Source: UBA4742 sp037138595 (GTDB lineage: Bacteria > Actinomycetota > Acidimicrobiia > Acidimicrobiales > Acidimicrobilacustridaceae). From it: a stretch of DNA of 64,000 nucleotides. The notes below the pieces were generated by a model that saw only the letters and a list, made by a program, of their open reading frames with translations, was not told the DNA's origin and made no database searches. Made by a program: the position numbers and the translations under genes. This document shows, one piece after another, positions 6,995-15,548 of this stretch. How positions within the stretch are numbered: the stretch's first letter is position 1; every line of letters begins with the position of its first letter. The DNA lies in NCBI GenBank assembly GCA_037138595.1, contig JBAXIB010000007.1, positions 1 to 64,000 on the forward strand, read 5' to 3'.

Positions 6995-8689
6995 ATGGCT
7001 CGATTGCGTGTCGCCCTGGCGCAACTCAACTTGATGGTGGGCGACCTCGACGGCAATGTCGACCGCATCATCGCCGCCATCGCTGAGGCAGAAGAACAAC
7101 AGTGCGATCTCGTTACCTTTCCCGAACTTGCGCTCACCGGCTATCCGCCCGAGGACTTGTTGTTGAAACCGGGATTTGTTTCACAAAATATCGCTGGTCT
7201 CGAACGAATTGCGGCGGCAACGGCGAAGTGTGCGGCAATCGTCGGTTTTGTTGACCGCGAGGGGAGCGATCTGTATAACGCGCTCGCTATTTGTGCCGAT
7301 GGAAGGGTGCTCGGCACTTATCGCAAGCGCCGCTTGCCGAATTACGAAGTGTTCGATGAGCGGCGATACTTCACACCCGGTGCAGAAGCGATGAATCTGT
7401 ACTTGATCGGCGGGGTTCGGGTTGGTGTCAGCGTTTGCGAAGACGCATGGAGTGCAGACGGCCCTGTTGCTGATGCTGGTCGCGGTGGCGCCGAACTCAT
7501 CATCAACTGCAACGCGTCGCCGTATCACGCCGGCAAAGTGACATTGCGCGAGCAGACCATTGGCCAACGCGCGATCGAGGCGGGCTGCCCAATCGTGTAT
7601 GTGAACTTGGTTGGTGGACAAGATGAACTGGTCTTTGATGGCGCATCGCTGGTGGTTGATGAATCTGGAGCAGTCGTCACGCGAGTGGGTCAGTTTGTCG
7701 AGACACTCGCGATAACTGAACTCACCACTTTCGATCGAGTAACACCGGCCGAATCAGCACTGTCAGTTGTTGTTGTCTCAGCCGCGAGCCCGATGGATTC
7801 ACGTCCAGCGTTGGCATCGCTGCTGTCTGCCGAACCGCTGGCATCGGATCACGAGGTCTATGAAGCACTGGTTCTCGGCACACGCGATTACGTCACAAAG
7901 AATGGCTTCGGTGAAGTCGTCATCGGATTGTCGGGTGGGATCGACTCATCGATTGTTGCGGCAATCGCGGTTGATGCATTGGGTGCTGATCGCGTCCATG
8001 GTGTGTTGATGCCTTCGCGTTATTCGAGTGACCACTCGATTGCTGACGCCGAATTGTTGGCTGACAATCTCGGAATCGATCGACGGGTCATTGACATCGA
8101 GCCCGCGTTCATCGCGTTTACTGACATGTTGGCGCCGAGTTTTGTCGGGCAAGATGTTGATCTCACCGAGGAAAATCTGCAGTCGCGTATTCGGGGAATG
8201 TCACTGATGGCGCTGTCGAACAAGTTTGGTTGGATGGTTTTGACGACTGGCAACAAGAGCGAAAGCGCGGTTGGTTACAGCACGCTCTACGGCGATACCG
8301 CTGGCGGATTCGCGGTCATCAAAGACGTCCCGAAATTGTTGGTCTATCGGTTGTGCCGCGACCTCAACCAACGCGCTGGGCGACCGCTTGTCCCCGAAAC
8401 GGTGCTGGAAAAAGCCCCGTCGGCTGAATTGCGTCCCGATCAACGTGACGATCAAAGCCTGCCGCCTTACGAACTGCTCGACCCGATCATCGAGGCCTAT
8501 GTTGAACAGGACCGCACCATGAGCGAGTTGATTGCCGACGGATTCGATGCCGCTTTGGTTGAGCGCATTGTTGGCTTAATCGATCGGGCTGAATACAAAC
8601 GTCGCCAAACTCCACCGGGCGTGCGTATCACCACCAAGGCTTTTGGCAAAGATCGTCGGCTTCCCATCACCAACCGGTATCGGGGCTAG
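6995..8689 (+). CDS. nadE: glutamine-dependent NAD+ synthetase
   Basis: 564 residues from the ATG at 6995. It amidates nicotinic acid adenine dinucleotide to NAD+, the last step of NAD synthesis. The N-terminal ~270 residues are a nitrilase-type glutaminase: Glu in TFPELALTGYPPEDLL, Lys in YRKRRLPNYEVFDE, and Cys in VSVCEDAW. The C-terminal ~290 residues are the synthetase, with the ATP PP-loop in IGLSGGIDSS and downstream TTGNKSESAVGYSTLYGD. I chose the inner ATG because MARLRVALAQLN is the family N terminus and a leaderless -10 box fits it. It matches the de novo genes nadB and nadC elsewhere in the window. Confidence 0.97.
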   Translation: MARLRVALAQLNLMVGDLDGNVDRIIAAIAEAEEQQCDLVTFPELALTGYPPEDLLLKPGFVSQNIAGLERIAAATAKCAAIVGFVDREGSDLYNALAICADGRVLGTYRKRRLPNYEVFDERRYFTPGAEAMNLYLIGGVRVGVSVCEDAWSADGPVADAGRGGAELIINCNASPYHAGKVTLREQTIGQRAIEAGCPIVYVNLVGGQDELVFDGASLVVDESGAVVTRVGQFVETLAITELTTFDRVTPAESALSVVVVSAASPMDSRPALASLLSAEPLASDHEVYEALVLGTRDYVTKNGFGEVVIGLSGGIDSSIVAAIAVDALGADRVHGVLMPSRYSSDHSIADAELLADNLGIDRRVIDIEPAFIAFTDMLAPSFVGQDVDLTEENLQSRIRGMSLMALSNKFGWMVLTTGNKSESAVGYSTLYGDTAGGFAVIKDVPKLLVYRLCRDLNQRAGRPLVPETVLEKAPSAELRPDQRDDQSLPPYELLDPIIEAYVEQDRTMSELIADGFDAALVERIVGLIDRAEYKRRQTPPGVRITTKAFGKDRRLPITNRYRG

Positions 8690-8781
8690 TCGTCGCGTAT
8701 GTTTCGCGGGGATGGTCGCTCACCGGTACAGTCACGGACCAGAACACGGGGGCCCCGTGAGTTCGGCGAACAGGAGACAAC

Positions 8782-9438
8782 ATGGCTGATCCGATTAAGG
8801 CTCGAGCGGCATTTGCCCCATGGGACCGACGGGAAATTCCGGGGTTGTTCACGGTCGAGGAATCAGCTCGGCGAGTCGGTAACTACAAGTGGATCGAAAC
8901 GCGATTGTTCGAGGTACTGGGCGGATGGATTGCTACGGTCCCTGAACTCGACGTGAAGATGCGTCTCGGCGCCCACTGCTATCACCATGCATGGCATGCG
9001 GAGCTTTGGCACAAACGTCTACCGGAACTTCGGGAGATGAACCCTGATCGGTTGACCGTTCCAGCGAACGATGAAATTGTCGCGTTCATTGATGCGATGA
9101 CCGAACCAGAAGCGCCCGAACTGACCATTGAAAAGTTGGTGGGTGTGTATCGGGTGCTGATCCCGCACAAAATCGCGGCCTACACCTACCACCTCAATAA
9201 CACGAGCACCATTACCGATGCGCCCACGATTCGCTCGATCGGTTTCGCGTTGCAGGACGAGTTCGACGATTGGCGCGACGGCGAAATGATGATTCAGTCA
9301 TTGATTGAGACCCCCGATGAAGTTGACCGGGCGACCAAACATCAGGCCGCGCTTGAGAAACTCATGGTTCTGGCCGGCGGCGTGACCGGGCCAGGCTCGA
9401 TTGGTATGAACGGTGTGGATCGCGGGGCATTGGCGTGA
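8782..9438 (+). CDS. ferritin-like fold protein of unknown function (first gene of three)
   Basis: 218 residues, mostly helical. A His-rich helix reads GAHCYHHAWHAELWHKRLPEL (about 60-80), and a later helix has QDEFDDWRDGEMM. Spaced Glu/His residues on long helices suggest a ferritin-like four-helix bundle that could bind metal, but I cannot assign a named family. A clear AGGAGA site precedes the ATG. The stop overlaps the GTG of the next gene by 4 bases, so the two products are probably translationally coupled. A 7-bp inverted repeat CACGGGG/CCCCGTG lies in the leader at 8745-8759. Function unknown. Confidence 0.65.
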   Translation: MADPIKARAAFAPWDRREIPGLFTVEESARRVGNYKWIETRLFEVLGGWIATVPELDVKMRLGAHCYHHAWHAELWHKRLPELREMNPDRLTVPANDEIVAFIDAMTEPEAPELTIEKLVGVYRVLIPHKIAAYTYHLNNTSTITDAPTIRSIGFALQDEFDDWRDGEMMIQSLIETPDEVDRATKHQAALEKLMVLAGGVTGPGSIGMNGVDRGALA

Positions 9439-10292
9439 GGCACGCGCTGCCGTCAGCCGAACTGGCTCGCGACGAGCGATTTGTCCGCAATGCACTTATG
9501 GCGCGTGCGGGCGATCCGCGGTTTGCGGCAATGCCTGCCGAGAAGCGCAATCAACGTGCTCCGTTAACGCCGGAGCGGGCTGATGGTCCGGACGCGGCTC
9601 GAGCGTTGATGCATGGCATTTTCACCGGTGAGATTCAGGCACTCGAAGGAGCTGGCCGCACATGTTGGGATTTCCCAATCGGTAATGGTCCGACTGAGGC
9701 ACCATTTGAACTCAAGCTTGACATGGCCCGGCAGTGTTGGGACGAGGCTCGCCATTGTGAGATTTCCGTCAAGCTTGGCGAGTGGATGGGTACCGAGGTC
9801 GGGGAGTTCGCCGAGTCGGTGTTCCTCTACGAGGCCGCATGTAACCCTGACCCGGTGCTTCGTTTGACTGGCGTCAATCGGGCGCTCGAGGGTTTAGCAA
9901 TCGACGTGTTCAACACCATGCGGGAATTCGGCATCAAATCAGGCGATCCGGTACTGGAGTTTTGCGAGGACTGGATGCTGGCCGATGAGGTTACCCACGT
10001 GAAGATGGGTTCGGACTGGCTTCGCCGTCTCACTGCTGATGATCCTGATCGACGTGCTCGCGCCCTTGAGTTTCAGCGGGTTGTCGACAAGTTGTTCTCA
10101 CTTGGTGGGGCGCGCGGCGAAGAAGACGACAGTCCAATTTTGCTGGCGCGCCGGTTTCGCGAACTTGCTGGTTTCAATACCGACGAGATTGATGACATCG
10201 CCTCCCTTTCGTTCGAATCGCGTAACGAATTCGATGCCTCTCGGAATCGCATTGCGGCTCGCGCATCGTCTTCAACTTCTGGAGAGGCCTGA
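9435..10292 (+). CDS. ferritin-like di-iron protein, DUF455-like (second gene of three)
   Basis: 285 residues. It shows the helix motifs of a ferritin-like di-iron protein: GEIQALEGAGRTCWDF (Glu), ARQCWDEARHCEIS (Glu and ExxH) and a later DEVTHVKMG (ExxH), giving two Glu-x-x-His pairs plus a bridging Glu. This resembles the DUF455/MiaE-like group. It starts GTG at 9435 within a GTGA overlap with the preceding gene and is followed one base after its stop by the third gene. It is likely to bind two irons and may be an oxygenase or oxidase, but the substrate is not known. Confidence 0.72.
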   Translation: MRHALPSAELARDERFVRNALMARAGDPRFAAMPAEKRNQRAPLTPERADGPDAARALMHGIFTGEIQALEGAGRTCWDFPIGNGPTEAPFELKLDMARQCWDEARHCEISVKLGEWMGTEVGEFAESVFLYEAACNPDPVLRLTGVNRALEGLAIDVFNTMREFGIKSGDPVLEFCEDWMLADEVTHVKMGSDWLRRLTADDPDRRARALEFQRVVDKLFSLGGARGEEDDSPILLARRFRELAGFNTDEIDDIASLSFESRNEFDASRNRIAARASSSTSGEA

Positions 10293-10293
10293 G

Positions 10294-10848
10294 ATGCCGG
10301 TCATTGTTACGCCCGAATCATTTGTGATGGTCGAATACGACCAGCCGACGATTACCGCCGAGGCTGAACGAATCGTGGCGCTTCTCGGGATCGCAAGCTC
10401 CGACGACATTCGGATCGAAGTCGATGAAGCAACGCCGTTCGGTCGCACGGCGGTGGTATCGGTCGATCCGGTTGTCTTGGCGATTGAGGGCGGCGCATTC
10501 GAAGATCCTCGTCATCCTCGCAAGTTGGGCATGCCGCAGGTGGCGTCCACGTTGGGACAATTGTTGGTCCATGTCTATGACCGGCGAGATCCGTCCTTTG
10601 GTGATCCGCCCGCCGATGACGACTTGAACTTGGCTCACCGAGTGGCATGGGACGTCTATGCCATGGGTCGCTTGGACCGGCTGGGAATCGACGGTCAACG
10701 CCAGCGCCGGCTGTATGCCTTCCGTAATCGGGTTGGCTTTACCGACGTGGCAGACGAAGCATTTACTCGCCTGTGGACCGGCACAGACCTGACTTGGGAA
10801 GCAATCACCTCGCTCGCCGATGATGCCGCCGCTGCCCGACTCGCCTAA
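10294..10848 (+). CDS. conserved-looking protein of unknown function (third gene of three)
   Basis: 184 residues from the ATG at 10294, which follows GGAGAGG at ideal spacing; an in-frame extension further upstream runs inside the previous gene and is not needed. The N-terminal part alternates strands and helices (VEYDQPTITAEAERIVALLG, VVSVDPVVLAIEGG). The middle contains HPRKLGMPQVASTLGQLLVHV, and the C-terminal part LAHRVAWDVYAMGRLDRLG is helical. No family or active-site motif is recognised. Tight linkage to two ferritin-like genes suggests a partner or substrate-handling role; this is inference. Its stop touches the end of the convergent ABM gene. Confidence 0.7.
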   Translation: MPVIVTPESFVMVEYDQPTITAEAERIVALLGIASSDDIRIEVDEATPFGRTAVVSVDPVVLAIEGGAFEDPRHPRKLGMPQVASTLGQLLVHVYDRRDPSFGDPPADDDLNLAHRVAWDVYAMGRLDRLGIDGQRQRRLYAFRNRVGFTDVADEAFTRLWTGTDLTWEAITSLADDAAAARLA

Positions 10849-11163
10849 TCAGGCAAGATCGTGAACGCTGATCGCTTCATGGAGGTCAATGTGTGGCGGG
10901 TCACTCAACAAACCGGTGCACGCTCGAGCCATTCCAATCATCGATGGCGAATCGAAATGGGCTTGCTGCGCCTCAGGTGATTCCCACTTTTCGATGATGA
11001 CATAGCGGCCGGGCCGGGTCGATGACGCAGCAAGGTCAATATTTCGGCACCCAGGTTCGCCGCGACTGATCACCACATAATGAGCCAAAATGCCGACCAA
11101 TTGTTCAGGATCGGAGGCATCGAAGGTCATGGTGACCAAGGTGAGATCGATCTCTTCGTCCAT
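10849..11163 (-). CDS. antibiotic biosynthesis monooxygenase (ABM) domain protein
   Basis: 104 residues, one ferredoxin-like ABM domain as in YgiN-type quinol monooxygenases. Typical features are the strand LTLVTMTFDA, HYVVISRGEPGCRNIDL, GRYVIIEKWESPEAQQAHFDSP and the aromatic/charged dimer surface. Members act as small cofactor-free dimeric oxygenases or as dimeric stress proteins. It converges on the ferritin-like operon with no spacer: 10848 and 10849 are adjacent gene ends. The substrate is unknown. Confidence 0.82.
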   Translation of the reverse strand: MDEEIDLTLVTMTFDASDPEQLVGILAHYVVISRGEPGCRNIDLAASSTRPGRYVIIEKWESPEAQQAHFDSPSMIGMARACTGLLSDPPHIDLHEAISVHDLA

Positions 11164-11333
11164 AGCGGTAGTCCCTAGTTCGCGGTTGTAGCAACACTTA
11201 TTTGGCCGTTTATCGCAAGAAAAAGACTCGCCAGACCCATGAAATTACACGGTTTTCCGGGAAATGAGCTTGGTTCGGAGGCCCGCCGCGAGTGGGACCC
11301 CTTGACCGCATCGGTATTGTAAAGAAACATTCC

Positions 11334-11361
11334 CTGCTCCCTTCGAACTTGAAGCGAGCAG
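11334..11361 (+). promoter_or_regulatory. hairpin in the leader of the sigma factor gene
   Basis: CTGCTCcCTTC pairs with GAAGcGAGCAG around a GAACTT loop, with one C/C mismatch, and TTT follows. It lies ~94 bases before the sigma factor ATG, within the 291-base gene-free stretch 11164-11454. A TTGACC at 11302-11307 could be a -35 box, but I see no convincing -10 at the right spacing. The hairpin could be an attenuator or simply a leader fold. Confidence 0.35.
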
Positions 11362-11454
11362 TTTCATGAAGTTCGCGGCTCATCCTCGGTTGAGTTTTGT
11401 CTTGTTGAGTTGGACCTCCGGGCTCCCCGGTCATCCCCGTAAACGAAGAGGTGC

Positions 11455-12393
11455 ATGTTGGCTAAGGAGCGCGTCGAACGAGACGAAGAAGATCTCGTCC
11501 GACTTTATCTCACCGATATTGGGCAATACCCCCTGCTCACCAAAGACGACGAGGTCCGCCTCGCTCAAGCCATCGAGGCTGGAACTGCGGCACGCGCTGA
11601 GGTCGAATCGGGGGCAACCCAAACTGCGGCTCGCAAACGCGAGTTGCGACGCGCGCTGCGAGCGGGAGAAGACGCGGAGCGCACATTTGTTCAGTCGAAC
11701 TTGCGACTCGTGGTATCGATCGCCAAAAAGTACCAAGCTTCAGGACTTCCCCTGCTCGATCTCATCCAAGAGGGAAACCTTGGCCTGATGCACGCGGTCG
11801 AAAAATTCGACTGGCGGAAGGGCTTTAAATTCTCGACCTATGCCACCTGGTGGATCCGCCAAGCCATTACCCGTGGCATCGCAAACACCGGCCGTACGAT
11901 CCGACTGCCAGTTCACGCGGGCGACACCCTTGCCCGTTTGCAGAAGGCTCGGGCCCGGCTCGAACTAAAGTTTGGTCGACCAGCCACGTTGGCTGAATTG
12001 TCTGAAGAAGTCGAAATGCCCGAGGACAAAGTGACTGAGGCGCTTCGATTTGCCGCCGAACCGTTGTCGCTCAGTGAACCGCTCCGCGAAGATGGCGATG
12101 CCGAACTCGGCGATGTCGTCGAGGATCGTTCTGCCGAGTCTCCGTTCGAGGTAGCGGCGACCGCTCTTCTTCCCGAGGAAATTGCCCGTCTTCTCGGTCC
12201 ACTTGACGAACGCGAGCGCGAGATTCTCAAACTCCGGTTTGGGCTGGACCGCGGCGAGCCTCGAACCTTGGAAGAAGTCGGTGAACACTTCAACCTGACC
12301 CGGGAGCGCATCCGCCAAATCGAGGCCCGTGCCATGTCGAAACTGCGCCATCCATCAAGCGATACCGGTGCCCGGGACCTGTTAGCGGTCTAG
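11455..12393 (+). CDS. RNA polymerase sigma factor, sigma-70 group 2 (RpoD-like)
   Basis: 312 residues. Region 1.2 is DLVRLYLTDIGQYPLLT. Region 2 contains FVQSNLRLVVSIAKKY, LDLIQEGNLGLMHAVEKFDWRKGFKFSTYATWWIRQAITRGI, with the -10 recognition helix. Region 3 begins TIRLPVHAGDTL. Region 4 ends with DEREREILKLRFGLD, RTLEEVGEHFNLTRERIRQIEARAMSKL. It lacks the long N-terminal region 1.1 and the large non-conserved insert of the primary sigma, so it fits a group 2 (SigB/HrdA-like) factor, although a short primary sigma cannot be excluded. The ATG follows AAGAGG. It has its own leader with a hairpin. Confidence 0.93.
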   Translation: MLAKERVERDEEDLVRLYLTDIGQYPLLTKDDEVRLAQAIEAGTAARAEVESGATQTAARKRELRRALRAGEDAERTFVQSNLRLVVSIAKKYQASGLPLLDLIQEGNLGLMHAVEKFDWRKGFKFSTYATWWIRQAITRGIANTGRTIRLPVHAGDTLARLQKARARLELKFGRPATLAELSEEVEMPEDKVTEALRFAAEPLSLSEPLREDGDAELGDVVEDRSAESPFEVAATALLPEEIARLLGPLDEREREILKLRFGLDRGEPRTLEEVGEHFNLTRERIRQIEARAMSKLRHPSSDTGARDLLAV

Positions 12394-12531
12394 AGCAACC
12401 TGAGAGCTATCGAAGTGGGGTGACGTCAGTCGCTTCGGTGTCTCGACCACGACTCGCTGAGCGGGGCCCCACATCCCCTCCCATGCCACGGGTGACCCAA
12501 TCGGCCTAGACAGGGACCTAGTAGCGCGGCC

Positions 12532-12537
12532 TATGCT
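12532..12537 (+). promoter_or_regulatory. -10 element of a leaderless promoter for the 24-residue gene
   Basis: TATGCT is followed by 7 bases and then the ATG at 12545. The match to the -10 consensus is good, and the spacing puts transcription start on the start codon. Confidence 0.5.
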
Positions 12538-12542
12538 GACCG

Positions 12543-13490
12543 TCATGAAGAAGATCCTCGTTCTCCTCGTCGTCCTTGCCCTCGCTGCGTTCGCAGTGAA
12601 GAAGCTTCAAGACGCCTGACTTTCTGAAACCGCGATGGTGTGACCGATCGGTCGCTTTGCGCCATCCGTAACAGGTGATTGGACCACCCAACGGGGTTGG
12701 TCTGAGTTGTTTCGCGGTGCCACAGCCACCAGCCTGCGGTGACGGCGCCACCGAGAATGAGCACCGATGCAAGTCCCGCGGCCGTTCGGCGGACCGGCGG
12801 CATGGTTACTCTGTCCCGCAGCGGAACGGTGTTGCTGAAATGTCTGACTTCCCATTTGCGGTCGCGGGCGATTCGAGCAAGTTCTCGATCGGGATTCACA
12901 ACCACCGGATGTCCGACGGCCTCAAGCATTGGCAGATCAGTGGCTGAATCGGAATAGGCGTACGACTGCTCGAGGTCGATGCCGTGACGGGCGGCCGCTT
13001 CGATGATGGCGTCAGCTTTGAATGGGCCGTAGCTATAGAACTCGACTTCGCCGGTATATCGACCTTGCTCATCAAGCATGGCGCGACTTGCAATTGCTTC
13101 GTCCACTCCGAGGTAGTGGGCCAATGGCGCGACGATCTCCTCGGGAGATGCCGAAATCAAATAGACCCGTCGACCGGCCGCCTGATGCTCGCGGATGAGG
13201 TCAAGTGCTTCGTCATAGACGATTGGGTCAATGACTTCAGCCAGCGTCTCGCGCACGATGGCGCTGATTTTTGCCTGATCCCAACCACGAGTGACGCGTA
13301 ACGCGGATTGGCGAAACTTCGCCATCTGTTCTTCGTCAGCACCCATTCGTTGAAAAACGAATTGGCTCCACAGTGCGCGAGCGATGAGCCAACGGGAGAT
13401 CATGCCTTCGCGATAGAGCGACGGCCCGAAGGCGACCATCGAAGCCTTCGCGATGACTGTTTTGTCGAGGTCGAAGAAGGCCGCCTCCAT
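12543..13490 (-). CDS. HAD-superfamily IB phosphatase with C-terminal membrane anchor
   Basis: 315 residues. HAD motif I is AFFDLDKTVIAKAS, motif II is in RVYLISASPEEIV, and motif III/IV is SYAYSDSATDLPMLEAVGHPVVVNPD, typical of SerB-like HAD-IB hydrolases. After ~245 residues comes one hydrophobic segment, AAGLASVLILGGAVTAGWW, which should anchor the C terminus in the membrane. A basic tail of ~55 residues follows. The last ~25 codons overlap the antisense 24-residue gene. Members dephosphorylate small substrates such as phosphoserine or lysophospholipids; the substrate here is not determined. Confidence 0.85.
   Translation of the reverse strand: MEAAFFDLDKTVIAKASMVAFGPSLYREGMISRWLIARALWSQFVFQRMGADEEQMAKFRQSALRVTRGWDQAKISAIVRETLAEVIDPIVYDEALDLIREHQAAGRRVYLISASPEEIVAPLAHYLGVDEAIASRAMLDEQGRYTGEVEFYSYGPFKADAIIEAAARHGIDLEQSYAYSDSATDLPMLEAVGHPVVVNPDRELARIARDRKWEVRHFSNTVPLRDRVTMPPVRRTAAGLASVLILGGAVTAGWWLWHRETTQTNPVGWSNHLLRMAQSDRSVTPSRFQKVRRLEASSLRTQRGQGRRGERGSSS
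12545..12619 (+). CDS. 24-residue membrane micropeptide
   Basis: ATG at 12545, TGA at 12617-12619. The product begins MKKILVLLVVLALAAFAV and ends KKLQDA: positive ends around one transmembrane helix. It resembles the N-terminal part of the small DLW-39-type membrane proteins of actinobacteria, without their tail. A well-placed -10 box makes a leaderless mRNA likely. It lies antisense, wholly inside the 3' end of the HAD phosphatase gene. The length makes chance occurrence possible; the promoter and clean membrane pattern argue for reality. Confidence 0.45.
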   Translation: MKKILVLLVVLALAAFAVKKLQDA

Positions 13491-13668
13491 GGGTTGAGCA
13501 TACGGTCGGCGGTGGTGAGATTCGGCGCACCTTCGATGAATCGTTTCTCATGCGGCCAAAGTCGATGATGGGACTGACGCCGAATTGCCCCTTGAATGAT
13601 CTCAAGTGTCGAGCTACGTTCAGCTTTCCCTTCCTCCTCATGGCGGTGAGTTCGCACAGGAGGGGATC

Positions 13669-14337
13669 ATGTTTGTTACGTGTTGGTCGAGTAAAGGCGG
13701 GTCAGGAACCACCGTGGTTTCGGCGGCGCTTGCCGTTTTGTTGGATCGCCAATCCGATGCTGGGGTGTTACTCGTCGATCTGGCTGGTGACTTGCCATCG
13801 GCGATGGGTTTTCCGGAGCCGTCGGGCCCAGGTCTTGCTGGGTGGTTCGCAGCGGGCCCGTCAGTGCCCCCTGATGGCCTTGGGCGCCTCGAGGTAGCGA
13901 TAAGTGACCGAATGAGCCTGCTGCCACGCGGCGAGGGCTTACTCGGGCCATACGATCGAGCTGAAGCACTCGCCGAGTTGCTCGCGGCTGAGACGCGTTC
14001 GGTGGTGGTCGACGCCGGCATCCCGAGCTGGGGACCAGCCAATGGAAGTCCTGCGGCGGCGGTGTTAGCTGCGAGTTCGTCTGAAAGCTTCGCCGTGACA
14101 CGAGCATGCTATTTGTCACTTCGGCGATTGGTTGCCGCTCCGTTACGACCATCTGGGGTGGTACTCGTCGTCGAAGCAGGTCGCGCCCTCGGTCGGCTCG
14201 ACATCGAACAGGTGCTCGGAGTCGATGTCGTTGCTGAAGTCGTTGTCGATCCTGCGGTCGCTCGCGCCGTCGACGCGGGATTGCTCGCGGGTCGCCTCCC
14301 TCGATCACTCGAGCGTGCGTTGGGCAAAGCGGCATGA
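13669..14337 (+). CDS. ParA/CpaE-like ATPase of the Tad pilus operon
   Basis: 222 residues from the ATG at 13669, chosen because it follows CAGGAGGGG. A deviant Walker A motif KGGSGTT opens the protein (WSSKGGSGTTVVSAAL), and VLLVDLAGDLPSAMG follows as the second nucleotide loop. CpaE/TadZ-like MinD-family ATPases place the Flp pilus machine in the cell. It is the first gene of a run in which every step to TadC overlaps or nearly overlaps (ATGA, GTGA). The C-terminal half is diverged and no receiver domain is present. Confidence 0.8.
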   Translation: MFVTCWSSKGGSGTTVVSAALAVLLDRQSDAGVLLVDLAGDLPSAMGFPEPSGPGLAGWFAAGPSVPPDGLGRLEVAISDRMSLLPRGEGLLGPYDRAEALAELLAAETRSVVVDAGIPSWGPANGSPAAAVLAASSSESFAVTRACYLSLRRLVAAPLRPSGVVLVVEAGRALGRLDIEQVLGVDVVAEVVVDPAVARAVDAGLLAGRLPRSLERALGKAA

Positions 14338-15548
14338 GTGTTGCTCCGGTACGCGGTATTCGCGGTGCTGCCCAGTGGGATCTCACGGACCTCGCCGCGC
14401 AGGTGCATGGTCGAGTCCTGTCTGATGATCTCGAACTCAATCCCGCGGATCGTGAGGCCGGTCGAGTCGTTATCAACGCGCTGGTGCGCCAAGCAGCACC
14501 ATTGCTTAGCGATGCGAACGTCGCGGCGGTCACCGATGCGGTGCTGGCTCGAGCCGTTGGGTTGGGCGTGCTCGAACCGTTGCTGGATGATCCGACGGTG
14601 AGTGATGTGATGGTCAACCCCGGCGGGCACGTTTGGGTTGAGCGCTTCGGTCGCGTAGCGCCAACCGAATTGGTCTTGACTGAATCGACCGTGTTGCATC
14701 TGATCGAACGAGTCGTGGCACCACTGGGATTGCACGTTGACCGCTCGAGCCCGATGGTTGATGCTCGCCTGCCCGATGGCTCAAGGGTGCATGCCATCAT
14801 CGGCCCACTTGCCATCGACGGGCCTTGTCTCACCATTAGGCGATTCGCGGCGAGGCCGATCGAACTCGAGGATGTCGCGGCGCCGAACTTGGTTGCGATG
14901 TTGCGATGGGCAGTGCGGGCCCGTTTCAACATCGTGGTCTCTGGTGGAGCGGGCGCCGGAAAGACCACTTTGCTCAATGCGCTAGCCGCTGCGATCCTGC
15001 CTCACGAACGTGTCGTAACGATCGAGGACGCGGCGGAGCTTCGATTGCCGGGCCCCCACGTCGTGCGACTCGAAGCACGTCCACCGAGCGCAGAAGGTGT
15101 TGGTGAAGTCCGGATTCGAGATCTTGTGCGTGCCTCATTGCGCATGCGCCCCGACCGCATCATCGTCGGCGAGGTGCGCTCCGGTGAGGCGCTCGACATG
15201 TTGCAGGCCATGAACACTGGACATGAAGGATCGCTTTCTACCTGTCACGCCAATAGCACCTCTGATGCCCTTCGCCGACTCGAGACCATGGTGTTGATGG
15301 GCGATGTCGCCTTGCCTCACGGCGTGGTTCGGGAGCAGATCGCATCGGCGCTTGATCTCATTGTCCAGGTCGCCCGTTCCAGTGACGGGTCTCGCTCGAT
15401 TGTCGAAGTTGCCGAGGTAGGCGAGTCCGGCAATGGCGCCCTAATCGTTTGTCCGCTGACTACGCGCGGGGTACTTACTGGGTTGCCCGTGAGGCCGGTG
15501 CGGCGACCAGAGGTCGGTCCAGCCGACCAATGTTGGCTGCAGCCGTGA
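14334..15548 (+). CDS. tadA: TadA/CpaF-type secretion ATPase
   Basis: 404 residues. This is the motor ATPase of Flp/Tad pilus assembly, acting at the cytoplasmic membrane. The N-terminal domain contains LEPLLDDPTVSDVMVNP and VERFGRV. Walker A is GGAGAGKTTLLNAL, the Asp box is RVVTIEDAAEL, Walker B lies in RMRPDRIIVGEVRSGEALDML, and the His box in HEGSLSTCHANS. The ATG at 14334 overlaps the TGA of the ParA-like gene. The length is normal for the family. TadB and TadC follow immediately. Confidence 0.95.
   Translation: MSVAPVRGIRGAAQWDLTDLAAQVHGRVLSDDLELNPADREAGRVVINALVRQAAPLLSDANVAAVTDAVLARAVGLGVLEPLLDDPTVSDVMVNPGGHVWVERFGRVAPTELVLTESTVLHLIERVVAPLGLHVDRSSPMVDARLPDGSRVHAIIGPLAIDGPCLTIRRFAARPIELEDVAAPNLVAMLRWAVRARFNIVVSGGAGAGKTTLLNALAAAILPHERVVTIEDAAELRLPGPHVVRLEARPPSAEGVGEVRIRDLVRASLRMRPDRIIVGEVRSGEALDMLQAMNTGHEGSLSTCHANSTSDALRRLETMVLMGDVALPHGVVREQIASALDLIVQVARSSDGSRSIVEVAEVGESGNGALIVCPLTTRGVLTGLPVRPVRRPEVGPADQCWLQP

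Noticed and set aside
10039..10293. Extension of the third ferritin-operon gene to 10039
   Set aside because: It would overlap the DUF455-like gene by 250 bases in another frame. GGAGAGG before the ATG at 10294 settles the start.
13676..14977. A 433-residue frame on the minus strand
   Set aside because: It is antisense to the ParA-like gene and TadA, which have clear motifs; its product is low-complexity Ser/Arg/Thr and has no recognisable fold.
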